A stretch of 45,801 nt of DNA, from positions 1 through 45,801 of the forward strand of contig JAAWJJ010000023.1 in assembly GCA_022796875.1 (NCBI GenBank). The letters are read 5' to 3'. This document shows positions 41,444 to 45,801 of this stretch, piece by piece. The notes under the pieces are model-generated. The model ran no database searches, was not told where the DNA came from, and worked only from the letters and a program-made list of their open reading frames with translations. Made by a program: the position numbers and the translations under genes. The DNA is from Eubacterium sp. GTDB lineage: Bacteria; Bacillota; Clostridia; Lachnospirales; Lachnospiraceae. Every line of letters starts with the position of its first letter. Positions within the stretch are counted from its first letter, which is position 1.

Positions 41444-42279
41444 CTGACTTCATCTTTTTTTGCCCGTTCCACAAATACATCTTCCAGCGTGGTATCCCGC
41501 AATTTAAAACTGCCGTTTATCCGGGCGGCAAATTCCAACGCTTCTTCTTTTGTATAAAAATAATGCGTTGCCGTCCCGTTTTCCGCTGCTTCATCGACTG
41601 CAAATTTTCCGAGCCCGGCAATAAAATTTACCGGCGTATCGATTTCTTCTATCTTCCCCCGGCTCATCATGGCCACCCGGGCGCACAGATTTTCTGCCTC
41701 TTCCATATAATGTGTAGTCAGAAGAATCGTTAAATTCTTTTCATTCAAACGTTTTAACAAACTCCACATCTGCCGTCGGGATACGGCGTCCATTCCTGCC
41801 GTCGGCTCATCTAACAGCAGTATTTCCGGGTCTGTCAGCAGCGCCCGGCATACCATCAGTTTTCGTTTCATTCCTCCGGACAGTTTGCGAACCGTCTTTT
41901 TTCGGTCATGGAGCAGTCCGCAAAATTCCAACAGTTCTTCGCTTTTTCTTTGAATCTCCTTTTTTGGCATATAATAAAGCCGTCCCTGATACTCCATGAT
42001 TTCGTTCATATTCATATCCTGGCGCATGGAGTATTCCTGAGTAATCACACTGACTTTTCGCTTCAGGTCCGTCCTTTTTCTTGTAAGAAGTTCCCCGTCA
42101 ATATAGATTTCCCCCTGTGTCGGCAGAAGAAGCGTTGACAACATTCCTATGGTCGTCGTCTTTCCCGCTCCGTTTAACCCCAGCAGACCAAAAAACTCGC
42201 CTGTCTGTATCGTCATATTAATGGAATCAACTGCCGTAAACTGATCAAATTTTTTTGTCAGATTTTTTAAAACGATCAT
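41440..42279 (-). CDS. ABC transporter ATP-binding protein (ABC-2 partner)
   Basis: This 279-residue ATPase has Walker A GLNGAGKTTT, Q-loop TQEYSMRQDM, signature RKLSGGMKRKL, Walker B ILLLDEPTAGMD and the switch His in LTTHYME, of the DrrA/CcmA-like group. The C-terminal 60 residues form the extra small domain common in ABC-2 ATPases, ending in TTLEDVFVERAKKD. The start overlaps the cbiL stop as ATGA, and its stop overlaps the permease start, so the three genes are coupled. Operation with the permease at 40703 is clear; the cargo is unknown. Confidence 0.93.
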   Translation of the reverse strand: MIVLKNLTKKFDQFTAVDSINMTIQTGEFFGLLGLNGAGKTTTIGMLSTLLLPTQGEIYIDGELLTRKRTDLKRKVSVITQEYSMRQDMNMNEIMEYQGRLYYMPKKEIQRKSEELLEFCGLLHDRKKTVRKLSGGMKRKLMVCRALLTDPEILLLDEPTAGMDAVSRRQMWSLLKRLNEKNLTILLTTHYMEEAENLCARVAMMSRGKIEEIDTPVNFIAGLGKFAVDEAAENGTATHYFYTKEEALEFAARINGSFKLRDTTLEDVFVERAKKDEVR

Positions 42280-42968
42280 TTTTGCTCCGTTTCTCTGGAA
42301 ATAATAAGGGAATAGTATCCTGCCGTATCAGGTATTTCGTCTACATGGAAATAAACTTGTTCTTCTTCCGTGCCGCAGTTTTCCACCATAATTGCATCGC
42401 GGCCGCTTTTTTTCAGGATTTCTTTAACCTGGCTCATCTTGCTCCCGGATTTCATTAAAACGCAGGTACCGGAATCCGGCAGTGTTTCCGTCAGATTGTG
42501 TATCGCCGGATATATATGAATCTGCTCATTCCAAATTGCCAACGGCATATTCATTCTTGCCGCTGTGGCGCAGAAAGACGGAATCCCGCTGACTAACTGC
42601 GTTTGAAATCCGTCGGTTTCCACGATTTGCTGTATATATGTAAACGTAGAATATACGGTAGGGTCGCCAAGTGTGAGAAACACAACATTTTTTCCCTCTT
42701 TTAAATAAGTTTCCACAAGCTGTGCGCCTTCCCGATGCCGTTTTTCCTGTTCTTCCTTATCATGCGTCATCGGCATATAAACTGGCAGCAGCTGCTTCTG
42801 TTCCAGTTCCGGAACCGCTGCGGACGCAATCTGATAAGCTACCGTTTCTTTTGGATTTTTCCCCGGCAATGCGATCACTTCGTTTTCTTTCACCAGCCGC
42901 ACTGCTTTCAAAGTCATAAGTTCCGGATCTCCAGGACCCACTCCTGTTCCGTATAATATTCCGTTCAT
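42276..42968 (-). CDS. cbiL: Cobalt-precorrin-2 C20-methyltransferase
   Basis: This 230-residue SAM-dependent methylase makes cobalt-precorrin-3. It opens MNGILYGTGVGPGDPELMTL, the CbiL/CobI hallmark, and includes LPGKNPKETVAYQIA, VVFLTLGDPTVYSTFTYI and VSGIPSFCATAARMNMPLA. The start at 42968 is chosen because AGAGGG is eight bases upstream; the frame is open further into a palindrome but that part has no family match. It is the first gene after the second cobalamin riboswitch and is the only corrin-ring methylase missing from the larger cbi operon at 6-21 kb. Confidence 0.95.
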   Translation of the reverse strand: MNGILYGTGVGPGDPELMTLKAVRLVKENEVIALPGKNPKETVAYQIASAAVPELEQKQLLPVYMPMTHDKEEQEKRHREGAQLVETYLKEGKNVVFLTLGDPTVYSTFTYIQQIVETDGFQTQLVSGIPSFCATAARMNMPLAIWNEQIHIYPAIHNLTETLPDSGTCVLMKSGSKMSQVKEILKKSGRDAIMVENCGTEEEQVYFHVDEIPDTAGYYSLIISRETEQK

Positions 42969-42993
42969 AATCATAACCCTCTTTTCCTGTGAA

Positions 42994-43028
42994 ACAATAG
43001 AAATCGCGCTCCGCGAGCTTTCTATTGT
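42994..43028. repeat. 35-bp palindrome A between riboswitch 2 and cbiL
   Basis: ACAATAGAAA and TTTCTATTGT flank a GC-rich centre (TCGCG-CTC-CGCGA), giving a long hairpin. It nearly matches the palindrome at 43238-43274 on the other side of the riboswitch. Confidence 0.8.
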
Positions 43029-43033
43029 CATGA

Positions 43034-43062
43034 ATAAAAAACGTGTTCCAAACGGAACACGT
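43034..43062 (-). terminator. Terminator of riboswitch 2 expression platform
   Basis: On the minus strand ACGTGTTCC pairs with GGAACACGT around GTTT, followed by TTTTTATTC. It lies between the aptamer and cbiL, so ligand binding probably controls termination here. Confidence 0.9.
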
Positions 43063-43069
43063 ATGAAAA

Positions 43070-43230
43070 ACCTTTCTTTAAAAGGTTATAAACTGTGTTC
43101 CCGGTTTCGGCAGTCACACTACCATCTCCCGTGTATCTGACTTACTTTTCAAAATCGAAAAGATCACAGTGACCGACTCGCCGGGCTTCTCACCCGATTC
43201 CACGTCCTTATCAAAAAGGCGGAGATTCAT
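43070..43230 (-). promoter_or_regulatory. Cobalamin riboswitch 2
   Basis: The minus strand shows the cobalamin aptamer core: GGAATCGGGTGAGAAGCCCG, then GTCGGTCACTGTGATC, a short CTTTTC/GAAAAG hairpin, and the B12-box-like AAGTAAGTCAGATAC followed by GACTGCCGAAACCGGGAACA. It is more compact than riboswitch 1 and its B12 box deviates. A terminator follows. It controls cbiL and the heme/siroheme precursor genes through the hemC fusion. Whether it prefers adenosyl- or another cobalamin cannot be told. Confidence 0.88.
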
Positions 43231-43237
43231 TTTATAA

Positions 43238-43274
43238 AACAATAGAATCCACGCTTCGCGAGTCTTCTATTGTT
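43238..43274. repeat. 37-bp palindrome B at the 5' end of the riboswitch 2 transcript
   Basis: AACAATAGAA and TTCTATTGTT flank the centre CGC-TTC-GCG. It starts within a few bases of the predicted transcription start, so it would form a 5' hairpin on the leader. Its arms and part of its centre match palindrome A at 42994-43028. Confidence 0.8.
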
Positions 43275-43278
43275 ATGA

Positions 43279-43307
43279 ATTATAACAAATAAAATGATAA
43301 AAAACAA
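43279..43307 (-). promoter_or_regulatory. Promoter of riboswitch operon 2
   Basis: On the minus strand TTGTTT (43302-43307) and TATAAT (43279-43284) are spaced by 17 bases, directly after the helicase stop codon at 43308. The start site would be near 43272. Confidence 0.75.
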
Positions 43308-44897
43308 TCATTTTTGGTTTGCTGGCTCTACGTTTATGGATTTTCCTTTGATTTTTACATTACGCATAGCCTGCAGTACTTCCGCGCCGTATTCCCGCGG
43401 CACTTCCACAAACGTATACTTGTCAAACATATCAATGGCGCCGACCAGTTCTCCCGGCATCCCGGATTCTCCTGCTACCGCGCCCAAAATGTCGCCCGGT
43501 CGCACATTCTGTTTTTTCCCGATATTAATAAACAACCGTACCATACCTGCTTCTGCACCGGTATTACTAAAATCAAACCCGGACGTATGCCCGTCTTCTT
43601 CTTCCCCTCTGCCAAGCGCCTGCTGCAAAAATGCCGCTGCAATATCCATTGCCGTATAATCCGATTCGTTAATGACATTTTCCAGCATATTGATCGTATC
43701 CGTCAAATCTTCTTCGTCAATGACCTGTCCGATGCGGTCAAGTATTTTTTCCGCTTTAATGTGGGCTACGTCTTCTGCGCTCGGGATCGGCCTGGCCAAT
43801 ATTTTGGTCTTGCAGTACCGCTGGATTTCTTTTAATTTGTATACTTCTTTACCTTTAATAAAAGTAAACGCGCGGCCTGTACGCCCGGCGCGGCCCGTAC
43901 GTCCGATCCGGTGTACGTAATACTCGTCGTCCTGCGGGACGTCATAGTTAAATACCGCTTCCACGTCGTCAACGTCAATTCCGCGCGCCGCCACATCCGT
44001 CGCGACCAGAATTTCCGCTTTTCCGTTACGGAAACTGTTCATGACACGGTCGCGCTGTGACTGTTTCATATCTCCGTGCAGGCCCTCTGCAAAATATCCG
44101 CGTCCCTGCAATTCACTGGTAATCTCATCTACCATACGTTTTGTATTACAAAATACAAGGGAGAGTTTCGGATCATAGTAATCTAACAGCCTTGTCAGTA
44201 CTTCCGTTTTGTCTTTTCGTTTTACATCATAATAATACTGCTCAATGCTCGGAACCGTCAGTTCTTTTTTTACGACTTTAATATTTTTGGCGTTATGCTG
44301 GTATTTTTTTGTAATTTCCAAAATCGGTTTTGGCATGGTTGCCGAAAATAATACGGTCTGGCGTTCTTCCGGCACGTATTCCAGAATCGTTTCGATATCT
44401 TCCCGGAATCCCATATTCAACATTTCATCCGCTTCATCCAATACTACGGTATTAACAAAGTCGCAGCGGATCGTTTTCCGGCGCAAATGATCCATCACAC
44501 GCCCCGGCGTTCCAATAATGATCTGCGTACCGCCTTTTAAAGAACGGATCTGTTTGGAAATATCCTGTCCGCCATATACCGGAAGTATTTTAATTCCGTG
44601 CATGTATTTCGATAATTTCCGGATCTCATCAGCTACCTGAATCGCAAGCTCCCTTGTCGGGGACAATACGAGTACCTGTGTTGCCTTATCATGAGAATCA
44701 ACTTTCTGCAAAATCGGGATGCCAAACGCGGCAGTTTTCCCCGTTCCGGTCTGTGCCTGGCCGATAATATCACGGCCTTCCATCATTGCCGGGATTGCCT
44801 GGCTCTGGATCGGTGTGGCTTCTTCAAAGCCCATTTCTTTAATTCCCTTTAAAATCTGAGGGTTTACTTCTAATTCGTCAAATCTTATTGTTTCCAT
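43308..44897 (-). CDS. DEAD-box ATP-dependent RNA helicase with C-terminal RNA-binding domain (DeaD/CsdA-like)
   Basis: This 529-residue helicase has all DEAD motifs: Q-motif FEEATPIQSQAIP, motif I AQTGTGKTAAFG, Ia PTRELAIQVADE, II VLDEADEML, III LFSATMP, and VI YVHRIGRTGRAGRTG. The C-terminal 75 residues contain the DbpA/CsdA-type RNA-binding domain (FINIGKKQNVRPGDILGAVA and DMFDKYTFVEVP). It probably remodels ribosomal RNA or structured mRNA, useful in the cold. The start at 44897 is set by family alignment (METIRFDELEVN); its ribosome binding site is distant. Upstream residues in frame to 45044 show no family match. It ends just before the riboswitch 2 promoter. Confidence 0.92.
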   Translation of the reverse strand: METIRFDELEVNPQILKGIKEMGFEEATPIQSQAIPAMMEGRDIIGQAQTGTGKTAAFGIPILQKVDSHDKATQVLVLSPTRELAIQVADEIRKLSKYMHGIKILPVYGGQDISKQIRSLKGGTQIIIGTPGRVMDHLRRKTIRCDFVNTVVLDEADEMLNMGFREDIETILEYVPEERQTVLFSATMPKPILEITKKYQHNAKNIKVVKKELTVPSIEQYYYDVKRKDKTEVLTRLLDYYDPKLSLVFCNTKRMVDEITSELQGRGYFAEGLHGDMKQSQRDRVMNSFRNGKAEILVATDVAARGIDVDDVEAVFNYDVPQDDEYYVHRIGRTGRAGRTGRAFTFIKGKEVYKLKEIQRYCKTKILARPIPSAEDVAHIKAEKILDRIGQVIDEEDLTDTINMLENVINESDYTAMDIAAAFLQQALGRGEEEDGHTSGFDFSNTGAEAGMVRLFINIGKKQNVRPGDILGAVAGESGMPGELVGAIDMFDKYTFVEVPREYGAEVLQAMRNVKIKGKSINVEPANQK

Positions 44898-44991
44898 ATA
44901 AAATACTGTTTTAATTTCCTTTCCTAATTCGCTTGTTTCCTGGTTTCTACTTATACAGATCGTATATTCCATTTGAAAGAGAACAGGCATA

Positions 44992-45276
44992 TTACATAAT
45001 TTTTCCGCTTTGAATCTTACTTCTTTGCAGATTATAACTGTCAATCAGCTTTTCTTTTTCCGTGCGCGTCAGTTTCTTTATCGCGGCCTCCCGTTTCATC
45101 GCTTCTTCTTTCGTATCCGAAATTTCCAGATAGACCAGCTCTACCGGGGTTCTGCCCCGTGTATATTTAGCACCTTTTTTCCTGTTATGCATTTCCAGCC
45201 GATGTTCTATATCGTTTGTCCATCCCGTATACAGGCTGTTATCCGCGCATTTCAATATATACGTAAAATTGTCCAT
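44992..45276 (-). CDS. GIY-YIG nuclease-fold protein, UPF0213/YhbQ type
   Basis: This 94-residue protein begins MDNFTYILKCADNSLYTGWT, the GIY-YIG core (here TYI and YTG), and continues NDIEHRLEMHNRKKGAKYT with the conserved Arg, and EEAMKREAAIKKLTRTEKEK at the end. Length and pattern fit the UPF0213 family, structure-specific nuclease-fold proteins of unclear role, possibly in DNA repair. It lies 95 bp upstream of the helicase on the same strand. A hairpin lies just upstream, at 45315-45345. Confidence 0.88.
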   Translation of the reverse strand: MDNFTYILKCADNSLYTGWTNDIEHRLEMHNRKKGAKYTRGRTPVELVYLEISDTKEEAMKREAAIKKLTRTEKEKLIDSYNLQRSKIQSGKIM

Positions 45277-45314
45277 CTTCTCGTGTCCGTCCTGCTTTGT
45301 GTTTACATTCCATG

Positions 45315-45345
45315 AAAAACGCGGGGTAATATGATATTACCTCGC
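45315..45345 (-). terminator. Hairpin with minus-strand T-tail upstream of the GIY-YIG gene
   Basis: GCGGGGTAATAT (45321-45332) pairs with ATATTACCTCGC (45334-45345), 12 bp with one mismatch. On the minus strand it is followed by GTTTTTC. It would end a transcript entering from the right. Confidence 0.65.
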
Positions 45346-45648
45346 ATTTAGCAATCTCACTGCTTTCCTTTTCTCTTCTTTACAAATGAACATCTACTAT
45401 TATACACTATTTCTTATCAAAAACAATGCCAAACCGAAAAAACATTTGTATTCATTACGCCTACAGTAACTTCTCACGGGGCGGGACACTGCTGACAGTT
45501 TCACCGCTTCCTTTTCAAACGGCTTTATCTGAAACTGTTGTAGTATGAAGATATAAAAAGTGTTATCAGCTCTTTTTGTGTCGATTTCCGACTGTGCTGC
45601 CAAAGCCGGGAAACGGGTTCCAGAATTTTTAGTATCCCTAACCCCGGG
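45346..45648. other. Unassigned right-end region
   Basis: No convincing gene is seen. A 93-codon minus-strand frame covers 45400-45681 (it would start with MNRGNQITSAHPGVR) but has no ribosome binding site and a mixed, non-protein-like composition. The sequence feels unlike the flanking chromosome and could be the terminal non-coding part of a mobile element, which I cannot prove. Confidence 0.3.
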
Positions 45649-45801
45649 ATGGGCGGATGTGATTTGATTCCCCCGATTCAAACTCGGTTTTCCGTCAAGT
45701 GCATGAGCACCGAAGGCGGGACTTTTGTTTTTCTTCCTTTGGAAGACTTTTGTGCGTTTTCCTTATCAGCGGCAGGAAAAGCACGAATGGGTATGCCGGT
45801 C
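45649..45801 (+). CDS. Possible partial reading frame open to the right edge
   Basis: An open frame of 51 codons starts at ATG 45649 and reaches the window end without a stop: MGGCDLIPPIQ, TRFSVKCMSTEGGTF, VFLPLEDFCAFSLSAAGKAR and MGMPV. A later in-frame ATG at 45703-45715 (MSTEGG) is also possible. There is no clear ribosome binding site. I do not recognise the family. It may be the start of a gene on a neighbouring element or chance. Confidence 0.25.
   Translation, partial: MGGCDLIPPIQTRFSVKCMSTEGGTFVFLPLEDFCAFSLSAAGKARMGMPV

Noticed and set aside
45400..45681. 93-codon minus-strand reading frame
   Set aside because: It lacks a ribosome binding site, has an odd composition and overlaps another open frame; no protein family is recognised.

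Overview
ORGANISM. The window looks like chromosome from a strictly anaerobic, low-to-moderate GC Firmicute, most likely a gut-type Clostridia such as Lachnospiraceae. The clues are strong AGGAGG ribosome binding sites, a large clostridial-type SRP RNA, the anaerobic (cbi) cobalamin route, a PerR/reverse-rubrerythrin pair, TRAP transporters, a UbiD-type decarboxylase and a PhlG/phloretin-hydrolase-like enzyme. The taxonomic guess is inference from gene content only. LAYOUT, LEFT TO RIGHT. 1-5.7 kb: a UbiD decarboxylase start (cut by the edge), divergent lpdD and a MerR regulator with repeated 17-bp dyads between them, a small membrane protein, and a TRAP transporter in the unusual order M-P-Q. 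5.7-6.0 kb: SRP RNA on the minus strand, whose promoter begins inside the end of cbiA. 6.0-21.8 kb (minus): a long cobalamin operon behind a cobalamin riboswitch, read as cbiK (lipoprotein form), a NEAT-like lipoprotein, a BtuFCD-type importer, cbiP, cbiC, cbiD, cbiF, cbiG, cbiH, a cbiJ-E-T fusion and cbiA. 21.8-25.5 kb: tadA, a GNAT acetyltransferase, a repeat-rich protein of unknown function, perR and reverse rubrerythrin. 25.5-33.2 kb: an aromatic/polyphenol-type catabolic module made of a second TRAP transporter, a PhlG-like hydrolase, a cupin, a carboxymuconolactone-decarboxylase-like protein and a broken amidohydrolase, with a sigma-54 promoter, a divergent sigma-54 activator, and two similar hairpin repeats at its ends. 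33.2-43.3 kb (minus): a second riboswitch operon, read as cbiL, an ABC-2 type transporter, a second NEAT-like membrane protein, precorrin-2 dehydrogenase, hemB, hemL, hemA and a hemC-cobA-hemD fusion. 43.3-45.8 kb: a DEAD-box RNA helicase, a GIY-YIG protein and an unresolved right edge. HOW IT WORKS TOGETHER. The second riboswitch operon supplies everything from glutamyl-tRNA to uroporphyrinogen III, precorrin-2, sirohydrochlorin and the first ring methylation (CbiL). The first riboswitch operon supplies cobalt insertion, the remaining corrin-ring steps and amidations to cobyric acid, plus an importer. No hemE/hemN, cbiB, cobU/S/T or cobalt importer is seen here, so the tetrapyrrole flow in this window points to siroheme and B12 rather than heme. 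The most unusual element is a surface-oriented set within these operons: a chelatase of the CbiK family carrying a lipoprotein signal, and two related beta-rich NEAT-like extracytoplasmic proteins, one in each riboswitch operon. They suggest an extracellular tetrapyrrole- or metal-handling system co-regulated with B12 synthesis.
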